Of a stretch of DNA of 33,282 nucleotides, positions 26,257 to 33,282 are shown piece after piece. Position 1 is the stretch's first letter, and the number at the start of each line of letters is the position of its first letter. A program made the position numbers and the translations under genes. Source of the stretch: Pseudomonadales bacterium (lineage in GTDB: Bacteria; Pseudomonadota; Gammaproteobacteria; Pseudomonadales; DT-91); assembly GCA_013215055.1 (NCBI GenBank), contig JABSRQ010000051.1, positions 1 to 33,282 of the forward strand, read 5' to 3'. Below the pieces are notes generated by a model. It worked only from the letters and a program-made list of their open reading frames with translations. It was not told the origin of the DNA and did not search any database.

Positions 26257-26272
26257 CACTGCTAGAGCAGTG
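26257..26272. repeat. Perfect 6-bp inverted repeat in the wbqC-like leader region
   Basis: CACTGC and GCAGTG flank TAGA. It lies about 60 bases upstream of the candidate -10 box, which suits an operator rather than a terminator; no T run follows. Confidence 0.35.
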
Positions 26273-26330
26273 CTTAAGTATTTATTTGAGTCAATTGAAA
26301 GTCCAGAGAATAGTCGTTCAGTGTCTTAGT

Positions 26331-26336
26331 TATAAT
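26331..26336 (+). promoter_or_regulatory. Candidate -10 box of the WbqC-family gene
   Basis: Perfect TATAAT 32 bases before the GTG start. No convincing -35 hexamer at 16-18 bases, so the promoter could be weak or activator-dependent. Confidence 0.35.
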
Positions 26337-26368
26337 TTATATGATAAACCAATTTTAGGTATTACTCG

Positions 26369-27064
26369 GTGAGTAAAAAAGTAGCTATTCTTCAGTCAAA
26401 TTATATACCGTGGAAGGGGTACTTTGACCTGATCTCGGCAGTTGATGAGTTTATTCTCTATGATGATATGCAATATACCAAGAATGACTGGAGAAATAGG
26501 AATCAAGTTAAGACCCCTAATGGTGTGGAGTGGATTAGTATTCCCGTAGGAAAAGCCATTAGTCGTCGTATCAGAGACGTTGAATTAAGCAATTCTGTAT
26601 GGCAAAAAAAACACTGGCGCACCCTGGAAATGAGCTATCGACGCTCGCCCTATTTTAATGATGTCGCTGAATGGCTATCCCCCTTGTACCTCTCAATAGC
26701 ATACACCAGCCTTTCACAAGTAAACCGTCTTTTTTTAGAGGCTATCTGCAGTTATTTAGGGATTAATACGGTGATAAGCAACTCTTGGGACTACCAACTG
26801 ATTGAGGGGAAGAGCGAACGTTTAGCGGACCTATGTCTTCAGGCTGGTGCTTCTGAGTATATAAGTGGCCCTGCAGCTAGAGCTTATTTAGACAAGCAGG
26901 CCTTTGAGGCCGTGGGGATTGAGCTGAGTTGGTTTGAATATTCTGATTACCCAGAATATCCTCAATTATGGGGGGAGTTTAGTCATGGAGTCACTATCCT
27001 CGATTTACTGTTTAATTGTGGAAAAGATGCGAATCAGTATATGAAATATACAACAAATAAGTAA
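26369..27064 (+). CDS. WbqC-family protein
   Basis: 231-residue cytosolic protein of the WbqC family, often found in O-antigen and capsule clusters. The N-terminus KVAILQSNYIPWKGYFDLI, the YDDMQYTKNDWRNRN segment and GVEWISIPV are the conserved family blocks; ISNSWDYQL and a YISGPAARAYL segment follow. The biochemical function of the family is not settled; a role in amino-sugar acylation or sugar modification has been suggested by context in other organisms. It starts at GTG with TTAGGT about 9 bases upstream. The stop codon lies within a hairpin (27061-27088). It is separated by 338 bp from the next gene, so it may be its own transcript. Confidence 0.75.
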   Translation: MSKKVAILQSNYIPWKGYFDLISAVDEFILYDDMQYTKNDWRNRNQVKTPNGVEWISIPVGKAISRRIRDVELSNSVWQKKHWRTLEMSYRRSPYFNDVAEWLSPLYLSIAYTSLSQVNRLFLEAICSYLGINTVISNSWDYQLIEGKSERLADLCLQAGASEYISGPAARAYLDKQAFEAVGIELSWFEYSDYPEYPQLWGEFSHGVTILDLLFNCGKDANQYMKYTTNK

Positions 27065-27088
27065 AAGTTCATTTACTGGAACTTTTAC
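27061..27088 (+). terminator. 10-bp hairpin over the WbqC-family stop codon
   Basis: GTAAAAGTTC and GAACTTTTAC pair perfectly around an 8-base loop. The left arm contains the TAA stop. The 3' arm carries four T residues but there is no T run after the stem, so it may be a weak terminator or a transcript-stabilising 3' structure. Confidence 0.4.
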
Positions 27089-27402
27089 ATGCGATGTTTT
27101 GAATGGTTGGATCGGCCGTTTTTAACGGCTGTTTTAGCCGGTGTTCCAATACTAGTTAGATTTGATAAGTGCTGGAGGTGTAGGGTTTTCTTGTATTTTG
27201 AGTATCTCTATTATTATTCGAACAATGGACTCTCTCCCTGATTAGCCGCCAGACTAATACTTCTTATCCTGGTAATGTTAGCTGACCCTTTGGAGGGTTA
27301 AGGCTATGGCGTTGTGAGATAAAGGTACTTGCTGGAATTAGCGTATTGTGGCCCTATACTGCAAGATTCGTTATCATATATACATCGGGCGCAGAATGAT
27401 TA
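27065..27402. other. 338-bp gap with hairpins before the GT2 gene
   Basis: Non-coding. Contains part of the stem over the preceding stop codon and two overlapping hairpins (27115-27140). The rest shows nothing recognisable except an unsupported 50-codon frame. No clear sigma70 promoter was found for the downstream operon. It could be an untranslated leader or decayed DNA. Confidence 0.5.
27115..27135 (+). terminator. Candidate intrinsic terminator, overlapping an alternative hairpin
   Basis: GCCGTT, TTT loop, AACGGC, then TGTTTT. The 3' arm can instead pair downstream: CGGCT (27126-27130), loop GTTTT, AGCCG (27136-27140). Only one of the two can form at a time. Confidence 0.4.
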
Positions 27403-28338
27403 ATGAAGATGTCAGCTAATATAGAACTCTCAATAATTTCTCCTATCTACAATGGAGTAACTACCTTACCCACATTTGTTGACTTGCTTGTGACAGAGAT
27501 GGGTAAAATGGGGTGTAGTTATGAAATCATCCTTGTTGATGATTGTAGCCCGGATGAATCATGGCAAATTATTAAGTCGCTATGTAAAAAAAATAAAAAC
27601 CTAAAAGCCATAAGGTTGGCCAAGAATAAAGGTCAGCAAATAGCTGTCAGCGTCGGCTTACAAGAGGCCACAGGTGAGTGCTCTATCGTTCTTGATGGCG
27701 ATCTGGAAAACCCTGTTTCTGAAATTCCTAATTTATACAATAAGGTCAAAGAAGGCCATGATATTGTATATGCGGTTACTAAAAAACGAAACTCTATAGT
27801 TAACACGCTAACCTCTCAGATATTTTGGTTTGTTGTACAAAAGTTACTGAAGGTAGATATCGTTCGAAACCAGTTGATGATGCGGGGGTTCTCTAAGCAG
27901 GCCAGGGTTTTGTTCAATCGTTATACTGAGGAAAAAAGAACAATTGCCGGGATTTGTATGGATATAGGTCTTAAGCAAGACAAAATCGAAGTAGATATTA
28001 ATCCTAGGCATTCAGGCAAGAGTAATTATAACTTTATTAAGAGGCTAAATCTTTTTATTGATATCGTTCTTTCTTTATCAGAAACACCGTTGAATTTCAT
28101 CATATTTATCGGTATGGGACTTGCCGTTTTTACCGGAAGTATTTCGGTTTATTATAGTATCGATGACCCTTTTTATCTGGCGCATAATGGTGATTTATTT
28201 ATTGCCTTTATATGCAGCATTATTTTGTTCACGCTGGGTATTATCTCCAGGTACCTGTCTTTAATATACATTGAAGTTAAGAGGCGCCCTCTGTTTAACC
28301 TTGACGAAAGTATCAATATAAATGATGGACATCAATAA
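27403..28338 (+). CDS. Family 2 glycosyltransferase, GtrB/DPM1-like
   Basis: 311-residue membrane-associated glycosyltransferase. The GT-A domain opens with SIISPIYNG; nucleotide-sugar residues are VDDCSPDES and the metal motif DGDLENP. Two C-terminal membrane segments (about 225-250 and 262-288) match the GtrB/ArnC type, which moves a sugar from UDP- or dTDP-sugar to undecaprenyl phosphate. The length equals GtrB (about 305-310). A GtrA-like gene lies further along the cluster and could flip the product. The stop overlaps the next gene by 17 bases. ATG at 27403 is used; ATG at 27409 is possible. The sugar is not identifiable. Confidence 0.85.
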   Translation: MKMSANIELSIISPIYNGVTTLPTFVDLLVTEMGKMGCSYEIILVDDCSPDESWQIIKSLCKKNKNLKAIRLAKNKGQQIAVSVGLQEATGECSIVLDGDLENPVSEIPNLYNKVKEGHDIVYAVTKKRNSIVNTLTSQIFWFVVQKLLKVDIVRNQLMMRGFSKQARVLFNRYTEEKRTIAGICMDIGLKQDKIEVDINPRHSGKSNYNFIKRLNLFIDIVLSLSETPLNFIIFIGMGLAVFTGSISVYYSIDDPFYLAHNGDLFIAFICSIILFTLGIISRYLSLIYIEVKRRPLFNLDESININDGHQ

Positions 28339-29005
28339 GTTAATAGCTGATCAGCAAAGTATCTATTTGAATAATTTTATTGAAAATAAAGACAGTTCAG
28401 AGGGGACTTTTCAAAATAACAGGGCTACACAGTACCTGCGATTTGAAAAAATTCTTGAACCCTTTCTATCTATACTGAATCAGCAGGTATCATTCCATGA
28501 TGTAGGTTGTGGTAGTTGTGATATGTATCAATACATGCTTGATAATGCAATAGTTTGTGATTATAGCGGTACTGAGATAATTGACGAAATGGTTGAATAT
28601 GCGGGGCATCGATTTCCCGGGATTAATGTGAAGAATCAGAATGTTCTAGATGTAGAGTTTAAAGACAGGTTTGATATTCTGGTGTTTAGTGGGGGCTTAT
28701 ACTATCCGGGTAATATCGATCATGTTGAATGGAAGGTATTTGTATTTCAGATGATTGATAAAATGTACTCCCAGTGTGATATAGGTATTTCTTTTAATTT
28801 ACTAACAACCTATAAAAATATGCATAGAGATGATTTGTTTTATTTAGATCCTAGAGAAATCATAGATTATGTTGCAACTCGCCATTCTCGTTTTTTTAAT
28901 TTAAATCATAACTATCCATTATATGAATGGACAATTTCGATTTTTAAACCTGAGTATATAGAGTCGGTAAACCAGGCACCTGAATATGAAAAATATTTCA
29001 AATAA
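28322..29005 (+). CDS. SAM-dependent methyltransferase
   Basis: 227-residue cytosolic class I methyltransferase. The SAM-binding glycine loop is HDVGCGSC, followed by an acidic residue at the end of strand 2 (GTEIIDEM) and an LVFSGGLYY strand-4 motif. It shows no zinc site and no obvious sugar-specific domain. It overlaps the glycosyltransferase gene before it by 17 bases and the FAD oxidoreductase gene after it by 20, so these are likely co-translated. Candidate substrates are the nucleotide- or lipid-linked sugar handled by neighbours. Specificity cannot be inferred. The ATG at 28322 or 28325 both work. Confidence 0.8.
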   Translation: MMDINKLIADQQSIYLNNFIENKDSSEGTFQNNRATQYLRFEKILEPFLSILNQQVSFHDVGCGSCDMYQYMLDNAIVCDYSGTEIIDEMVEYAGHRFPGINVKNQNVLDVEFKDRFDILVFSGGLYYPGNIDHVEWKVFVFQMIDKMYSQCDIGISFNLLTTYKNMHRDDLFYLDPREIIDYVATRHSRFFNLNHNYPLYEWTISIFKPEYIESVNQAPEYEKYFK

Positions 29006-30392
29006 TATTGTTATAGCTGGAGCAGGCCTCTCAGGGTTGTATATTGCTAAGTATCTATGCTCAAAAAATGTCGCTGATAACATTGTTGTTATAGAACGAG
29101 CTGTGGATGTTGGTGGTCAGTTTGGTAGCTTTGAAGATGAAAAGCTCGGCTTGTTAGATTATGGTATGCATGTCTATTATGATGCTTGTATCGATGGCAT
29201 TGACTCTTTGATTCAATCAACATTAAGTGATGATGAGTGGAATATATTGAGTGATAACTGTAAAGATATAGCGGGGATATTTTATAACGGGGCCCTTCAA
29301 GAGGATATTCCTTACCCTGATTTGAGAGGGCTGCCGATAGATAAGCAAGAGGAGCTGATTGGTAACTTATTGCTAAGCTGTGATAAGGATGAAATAGATG
29401 TCTGTAGTGCCTATGATTTTTACCTCAATCAGTTTGGTGAGAAAATTACTCAACAGATATTTGAGCCAATAATGTTGAAGCTACATGGAATGGCCTTAAG
29501 TAAGCTTGATCCTATAACTAGCAAATTAACTGCTTCAAGCCGAATAGCATTCCCATCTCATGAGTTGATGTTAGATCTTTCCAATAGCCAGGCATTACGT
29601 TCCAGGATTGCCTTTCCTGATCAAATGAAGTTGCCTCAATTGAGGGTTAAAAATCAGCGCGCATTATATCCTAAAAAATATGGCTTCAGACATGTTGTAG
29701 AACGTTTGAAGTCTGACTTGATGGCTATGGGTGTGGAATTTAGGATGGAAACTAAAATTGAAAAGTTGTCGTATGATACGCGCGTGAATTCCATTGATGT
29801 ACGAGATGAGCAAAGCGGAGAGTCTTCGTCCATCGATAATATAAGTAGCCTTTTTTGGGGAGCGGGCATGCCTCCATTGGCATCTTTATTGGGAATAAGC
29901 ATCGCAGGTTTGATGCCTGATAAAAGACCGCCTACCTATTTTATCTATTTTTTCCTTGAAGCCCTGCCAAGTATGGGGCGCCTGTATTATTTTTACTGCT
30001 TTGATGATGGTTATAACTCTTTTCGAATCACCAATTATTCAAGCTATTGCCCTGCAGCCAATACCGGAAACGGTTTTCCTGTCTGTGTTGAATATTGGCC
30101 TGAAGAAGGATGCAGTGATGCCGAGCATATAGAAAATGCTCAACGTGAACTTGTCAATATGGGCGTGTTGAAGAGTGATAACCGGGTGTTACATTCTACA
30201 ATTCGCAAGGGTGGTTCCCCTCCTATTCCATCACTAGATAACTTGAACTCTGTTAATAAATTGAGAGATTCTATAAATAATTTTGGCTTATCTAATCTGG
30301 TCTTAAGCGGAATGCTGGCAGGAAAAGATACTTTTTTTATTCCTGAAGTATTGACTGATGCCTATAACAAACTATTGAAGCATTACCCATGA
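28986..30392 (+). CDS. FAD-dependent oxidoreductase, amine oxidase/UDP-galactopyranose mutase-like
   Basis: 468-residue flavoprotein. Residues 8-13 give the dinucleotide motif GAGLSG, then ERAVDVGGQFGSF, the second FAD-binding block typical of protoporphyrinogen oxidase, amine oxidase and UDP-galactopyranose mutase relatives. The LDYGMHVYYD and IPYPDLRGLP blocks resemble the segments GPHxF and YPL of that superfamily, but with Met replacing the usual Pro. It is larger than typical UDP-galactopyranose mutases (about 370-390). Context with sugar genes suggests oxidation or isomerisation of a sugar, not haem synthesis. The start overlaps the methyltransferase gene by 20 bases and the stop overlaps the next gene (ATGA). 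Reaction unknown. Confidence 0.75.
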   Translation: MKNISNNIVIAGAGLSGLYIAKYLCSKNVADNIVVIERAVDVGGQFGSFEDEKLGLLDYGMHVYYDACIDGIDSLIQSTLSDDEWNILSDNCKDIAGIFYNGALQEDIPYPDLRGLPIDKQEELIGNLLLSCDKDEIDVCSAYDFYLNQFGEKITQQIFEPIMLKLHGMALSKLDPITSKLTASSRIAFPSHELMLDLSNSQALRSRIAFPDQMKLPQLRVKNQRALYPKKYGFRHVVERLKSDLMAMGVEFRMETKIEKLSYDTRVNSIDVRDEQSGESSSIDNISSLFWGAGMPPLASLLGISIAGLMPDKRPPTYFIYFFLEALPSMGRLYYFYCFDDGYNSFRITNYSSYCPAANTGNGFPVCVEYWPEEGCSDAEHIENAQRELVNMGVLKSDNRVLHSTIRKGGSPPIPSLDNLNSVNKLRDSINNFGLSNLVLSGMLAGKDTFFIPEVLTDAYNKLLKHYP

Positions 30393-31519
30393 AGATAGAA
30401 AAATTACCGCTATATTGGCGCTTGAAATCCCCAACCGCTGATGGAAATATCGTTCCGGACTTTCATTCATTTGAGTTTGGTTTTAATGAAGATATTCAGA
30501 TGATTAGGCAGGACATTTCAGTAAGTCTTGAAAGCTATTTAAACGAAATTTATAAAGCTGAATATAATATTGGTTATTTGCAAGATGATAATGTGATATC
30601 CAAGGGTTATGGTATTGACTTTAAATCATTCATGGATGGCTTTATTAATGATGATGCTCATGATGTGTCGTCAATTCTTGAAGTGGGTTGTGGTGGCTGT
30701 ACGCTGTTGAAGCAGTATGATGTAGAGGGGTTCGAAGTATTAGGCGTTGACCCCAGTCCTATTGCCGCGAAGTCGGGTATTGAAAAGAGCATTGAAGTTA
30801 TATCAGATTTTTTTCCGTCAGAAAAAATTTGCAAAAACTATGATGTTATTTTTCATTCAGATGTCCTAGAGCATGTGAGTGACCCCGTAAGGTTCCTCAG
30901 TAATCAGAAGAAACAATTGTCAAAAAATGGACTGATTTTTATTTCTATTCCCGATTGTAATGAGAGTATTCAAAAGGGTGATGTATCCATGATTATTCAT
31001 CAGCACATTAATTATTTTGACAATGAATCGCTGGCTAATTGCATAGAGGCGAGTGGATTACGGGTTGTTAGTATAGAAACGGCGAGTTATGGCGGTTCTT
31101 TGTATGCCTGCGCGCAAAATAGCCAGGATATTCAGTTCGAGCCCAGGTTGGGAGTGAATAAGTATCAGCAATTCCTAAGCCTTACGCAAGCTAGCGTGAC
31201 CCGCTTAACATCATTTATCAGTGCCAGCATAAAGGCGGGAGAAACATTGGGCTTTTATGTCCCGCTAAGAGCGTTGCCTTATATCTCGCTGTTAGGCATA
31301 ACATCCGGAGTGCGATTTTTTGATGATACGGATCATTGGTATGGTTGTGCATTTGATGGTGTCGATGTGTGTATTGAAAATTTCTCTGATTTGCAGAGGG
31401 ATCCTGTTGATACCTTGATCGTATGTTCATTGACGTTTGCAGATGTGATTAAGAGTAAAATTCAGGCGTCCTCTATATCGATCAAAGAGATCAAGATACT
31501 GGATGATTTTATTGGGTGA
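30389..31519 (+). CDS. Class I methyltransferase with C-methyltransferase-type C-terminal domain
   Basis: 376 residues. A SAM domain sits centrally with EVGCGGCTLL and the DVLEHVSDP motif; a C-terminal domain of about 150 residues resembles the Methyltransf_14 part of sugar C-methyltransferases (GFYVPLRALPYISLLG and DTLIVCSLTFADVIKSKI). The N-terminal zinc-binding cysteines typical of the TylC3-type sugar 3-C-methyltransferases are absent; residues 1-90 carry no CxxC. It may methylate a keto-sugar intermediate produced by the oxidoreductase, which is inference. It starts within the stop of the FAD gene (ATGA). The 198-bp gap after it separates this four-gene block from gtrA. Confidence 0.78.
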   Translation: MKIEKLPLYWRLKSPTADGNIVPDFHSFEFGFNEDIQMIRQDISVSLESYLNEIYKAEYNIGYLQDDNVISKGYGIDFKSFMDGFINDDAHDVSSILEVGCGGCTLLKQYDVEGFEVLGVDPSPIAAKSGIEKSIEVISDFFPSEKICKNYDVIFHSDVLEHVSDPVRFLSNQKKQLSKNGLIFISIPDCNESIQKGDVSMIIHQHINYFDNESLANCIEASGLRVVSIETASYGGSLYACAQNSQDIQFEPRLGVNKYQQFLSLTQASVTRLTSFISASIKAGETLGFYVPLRALPYISLLGITSGVRFFDDTDHWYGCAFDGVDVCIENFSDLQRDPVDTLIVCSLTFADVIKSKIQASSISIKEIKILDDFIG

Positions 31520-31642
31520 ATATAGGGTGGCCATCTTTGAACCTGTCTTATTGTATTTTTGCAAGATATCATCGATAGCAAGCCTGATGTTTACCGGTTT
31601 ATTCTCTGCTTGGGTATTTGTGGGAAAATCTTAAATTTTTTC

Positions 31643-31674
31643 CATGGCTCTCACAGCTAGAAGGCGGTTGTGTG
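31643..31674 (+). promoter_or_regulatory. JUMPstart/ops-like element upstream of gtrA
   Basis: Bases 31663-31674 read GGCGGTTGTGTG, matching ten of twelve positions of the ops element GGCGGTAGCGTG recruited by RfaH. The 20 bases before it include CATGGCTCT and AGCT blocks in the order seen in the JUMPstart consensus of O-antigen and capsule operons. It is 43 bases before the gtrA start. Match is by eye from memory of the consensus. Confidence 0.45.
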
Positions 31675-31717
31675 ATTTTATTTTCATGGCGTACTGGGTG
31701 TAATATAGGGAGATAAG

Positions 31718-32101
31718 TTGAGGGTTTTTACGCGTTATGTGTTAGTCGGGCTCGTGACCAATGGTAGTGGTTACTTGGTATTTTTATTGCTGACTTGGCT
31801 TAATGTAAACCCAAAAATAGCCATGTCTGCGCTGTATTTTGTCGGTGCTTTTTTGGGCTATTGGGGTAATAGGCAGTTCACTTTTTTATATCAAGGTGGC
31901 GTCTTATCGAGTTCTGCACGTTATTGTATTGCTCATATACTGGGTTATGGTCTTAACCTTTCTATGCTTATCTTTTTTTCCGACGTATTGGGTTATGCTT
32001 ATCAATGGGTGCAGCTTGTCGCTATATTCATTGTGGCGTTATTTTTATTTCTGATGAGCAAATTTTTTGTTTTCCCCAATATTAAGCAGTCCTTAGGCTA
32101 G
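31718..32101 (+). CDS. GtrA-family membrane protein
   Basis: 127 residues with four predicted membrane segments and the family start RYVLVGLVTNGSGYLVFLLL plus the conserved GAFLGYWGNRQFTF. GtrA proteins are thought to flip undecaprenyl-phosphate-linked sugars to the periplasm. The start is TTG at 31718, supported by a strong GGGAG five bases upstream (31708-31712); the nearest ATG candidates lie inside the membrane segments. A GtrB-like transferase is encoded 3.4 kb upstream, and the pair may work together. It begins after the ops-like element and is followed two bases later by a methyltransferase gene, so a new transcript probably starts here. Confidence 0.85.
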   Translation: MRVFTRYVLVGLVTNGSGYLVFLLLTWLNVNPKIAMSALYFVGAFLGYWGNRQFTFLYQGGVLSSSARYCIAHILGYGLNLSMLIFFSDVLGYAYQWVQLVAIFIVALFLFLMSKFFVFPNIKQSLG

Positions 32102-32103
32102 AT

Positions 32104-32988
32104 ATGATTATTTGTCCTCGCTGTAATATGCAGTATCCGTTTTCATCGCTGATATGTCCTGACTGTGGTTTTTCTCCAGAGTCTATCGGCGGCATTACAT
32201 CATGGGCGCCTGAGCTGAGTGAAGAGGCGGATGGTTTTAAGCCGGAGTATTTTCAAAAACTGATGGGTTTGGAGAAAGGCAATTTTTGGTTCCGAGCTAG
32301 GAATTCACTTATTCTTTGGGCTTTGAAAAAATACTTTCCTGGATTCAGCTCATACTTTGAAATTGGTTGTGGTACGGGTTATGTATTATCGGGTGTGGCT
32401 AAGGCATACCCTTCAGTGGCAGTATTTGCTAGTGAAATCTTCTCCGTGGGCTTGGAGTTTTCCCGAAAACGTGTTCCGACGGCGCAATTCATGCAGATGG
32501 ACGCAAGGAGGATGCCATTTAGTGAGGAGTTTGATGTGCTGGCTGCTTTCGATGTGTTAGAGCACATAGAAGAGGATGAGCTTGTTCTTGAGAATATGTT
32601 CAGGGCGGTAAAACCCGGTGGCGGTATATTGCTCACCGTGCCACAACATGCTTGGTTATGGAGTCAGGCTGATGATTATGCCTGCCATGTCAGACGGTAT
32701 TCGGAAAAAATGTTGCTTGAGAAAGTTGAGAGAGCGGGTTTTGAGGTTATCAGGAGCACGTCTTTTGTCTCTTTACTGTTACCCCTGATGTTGTTGTCCA
32801 GGCTGCGCAGTCGAGGGGGGCGTGAATATGACCCTGCAAAGGAATTTGAGATTCCTTCATTTATAAATCGTTTTCTGGAATGGATTATGGGACTTGAGCG
32901 AGCATTTATTCGTTTTGGCTGTTCTCCTGCTTTTGGCGGCTCCAGAATGCTCGTCGCAAGAAAACCCTCGAATCAGGAGTGTGTATGA
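32104..32988 (+). CDS. Methyltransferase with N-terminal zinc ribbon
   Basis: 294 residues. Residues 1-25 hold a zinc ribbon with two CxxC pairs (CPRC and CPDC), a common addition in glycan-cluster methyltransferases. The SAM core has EIGCGTGYVLSG, the acidic SEIF segment and the DVLEHIEEDE motif. An amphipathic helix and an ERAFIRFG segment close the protein. It starts two bases after gtrA and overlaps wecE (ATGA). A strong AGGAG at 32975-32979 within its end serves wecE. Its substrate is unknown; a sugar or nucleotide-sugar is plausible. Confidence 0.8.
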   Translation: MIICPRCNMQYPFSSLICPDCGFSPESIGGITSWAPELSEEADGFKPEYFQKLMGLEKGNFWFRARNSLILWALKKYFPGFSSYFEIGCGTGYVLSGVAKAYPSVAVFASEIFSVGLEFSRKRVPTAQFMQMDARRMPFSEEFDVLAAFDVLEHIEEDELVLENMFRAVKPGGGILLTVPQHAWLWSQADDYACHVRRYSEKMLLEKVERAGFEVIRSTSFVSLLLPLMLLSRLRSRGGREYDPAKEFEIPSFINRFLEWIMGLERAFIRFGCSPAFGGSRMLVARKPSNQECV

Positions 32989-33282
32989 ACAATGCCTCGG
33001 TTGTATTTAATAAGCCCTATATGACAGGTAAGGAGCTTTCCTATATTGCTGAGGCACATATTAAAGGAATGCTGGCGGGGGATGGTGCATTTACCCAGCA
33101 ATGTCATAGCTGGTTGGAAGACTTTACGGGGGCCCATAAGGCTCTCTTGACGCATTCATGCACTGCGGCATTGGAAATGTCTGCAATATTGCTGGATATT
33201 CAGCCGGGTGATGAAGTTATCATGCCCTCATATACTTTTGTATCAACGGCCAATGCTTTTGTGTTGCGCGGAGCAGTGCCGG
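32985..33282 (+). CDS. wecE: dTDP-4-amino-4,6-dideoxygalactose transaminase, 3'-truncated by window end
   Basis: The first 99 residues of a DegT/DnrJ/EryC1-family aminotransferase run off the window. They are very close to E. coli WecE/RffA: GDGAFTQQCHSWLE, LLTHSCTAALEMSAILLDI, QPGDEVIMPSYTFVSTANAF and VLRGAVP. The enzyme would make dTDP-4-amino-4,6-dideoxygalactose from dTDP-4-keto-6-deoxyglucose with PLP and glutamate; the PLP lysine lies beyond the window. ATG at 32985 overlaps the methyltransferase stop, with AGGAG five bases upstream. In E. coli the gene is part of the enterobacterial common antigen cluster, but here its neighbours differ, so it may feed another glycan. Confidence 0.9.
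   Translation, partial: MNNASVVFNKPYMTGKELSYIAEAHIKGMLAGDGAFTQQCHSWLEDFTGAHKALLTHSCTAALEMSAILLDIQPGDEVIMPSYTFVSTANAFVLRGAVP

Larger units (their letters stand above)
26024..26368. other. 345-bp gap upstream of the WbqC-family gene
   Basis: Non-coding and AT-rich. It contains a perfect 6-bp hairpin (26257-26272) and a TATAAT at 26331-26336 close to the wbqC-like start. It also holds the upstream region of the minus-strand acyltransferase gene. No open frame of note and no ops/JUMPstart-like sequence seen. Confidence 0.6.

Noticed and set aside
27089..27241. 50-codon frame starting at ATG 27089 in the gap before the GT2 gene
   Set aside because: No ribosome site, no coding-like composition, and it covers the overlapping hairpins; more likely chance.
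31623..31643. GGAAAA/TTTTCC palindrome in the gap before gtrA as a terminator
   Set aside because: AT-only weak stem with the T run inside the stem; not convincing.

Overview
The window looks like a chromosomal segment of a Gammaproteobacterium, probably a free-living Cellvibrionales- or Pseudomonas-like lineage of moderate GC. The main evidence is gene order. murJ, ribF, ileS, lspA, fkpB and ispH are followed by the minor-pilin operon and pilS/pilR, which is the arrangement known from Pseudomonas and relatives. The species cannot be fixed from the sequence alone. I saw no tRNA, rRNA, CRISPR array, insertion sequence or phage gene.

Region 1 (1-5445): the tail of an acidic unidentified protein. 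Then comes an RstB-like sensor kinase, a TPR/beta-barrel outer-membrane protein resembling Slam, and an OmpR-family regulator, all on +. A membrane-anchored glutaredoxin and two minus-strand genes follow: a small unknown protein and an outer-membrane barrel.

Region 2 (5446-14947): housekeeping. pyrB, an ADP-ribose pyrophosphatase and murJ are tightly packed. A convergent acyl-CoA thioesterase follows. Then comes the [20 protein letters not shown] operon (riboflavin kinase/FAD synthetase, Ile-tRNA synthetase, signal peptidase II, prolyl isomerase, isoprenoid synthesis).

Region 3 (14948-23990): type IV pilus priming and regulation. pilV, pilW, pilX, a short pilY1 and pilE lie on +. fimT/fimU is inverted, lying downstream of pilS-pilR on the minus strand. 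A TfpZ-type pilin accessory gene diverges from pilS and has no neighbouring pilin.

Region 4 (23991-33282): surface polysaccharide genes, visibly more AT-rich. An O-acyltransferase with an SGNH domain (minus) is followed on + by a WbqC-family gene and a 338-bp hairpin-rich gap. Next is a four-gene translationally coupled block: GtrB-like glycosyltransferase, methyltransferase, FAD oxidoreductase and C-methyltransferase-like protein. A JUMPstart/ops-like element precedes gtrA, a zinc-ribbon methyltransferase and the start of wecE (rffA), which is cut by the window end. Together these suggest a lipid-linked, methylated and oxidatively modified sugar being built, flipped and added to a surface glycan that contains a 4-amino-4,6-dideoxyhexose. 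The exact sugar is unknown, and this block is the best candidate for an undescribed system here.
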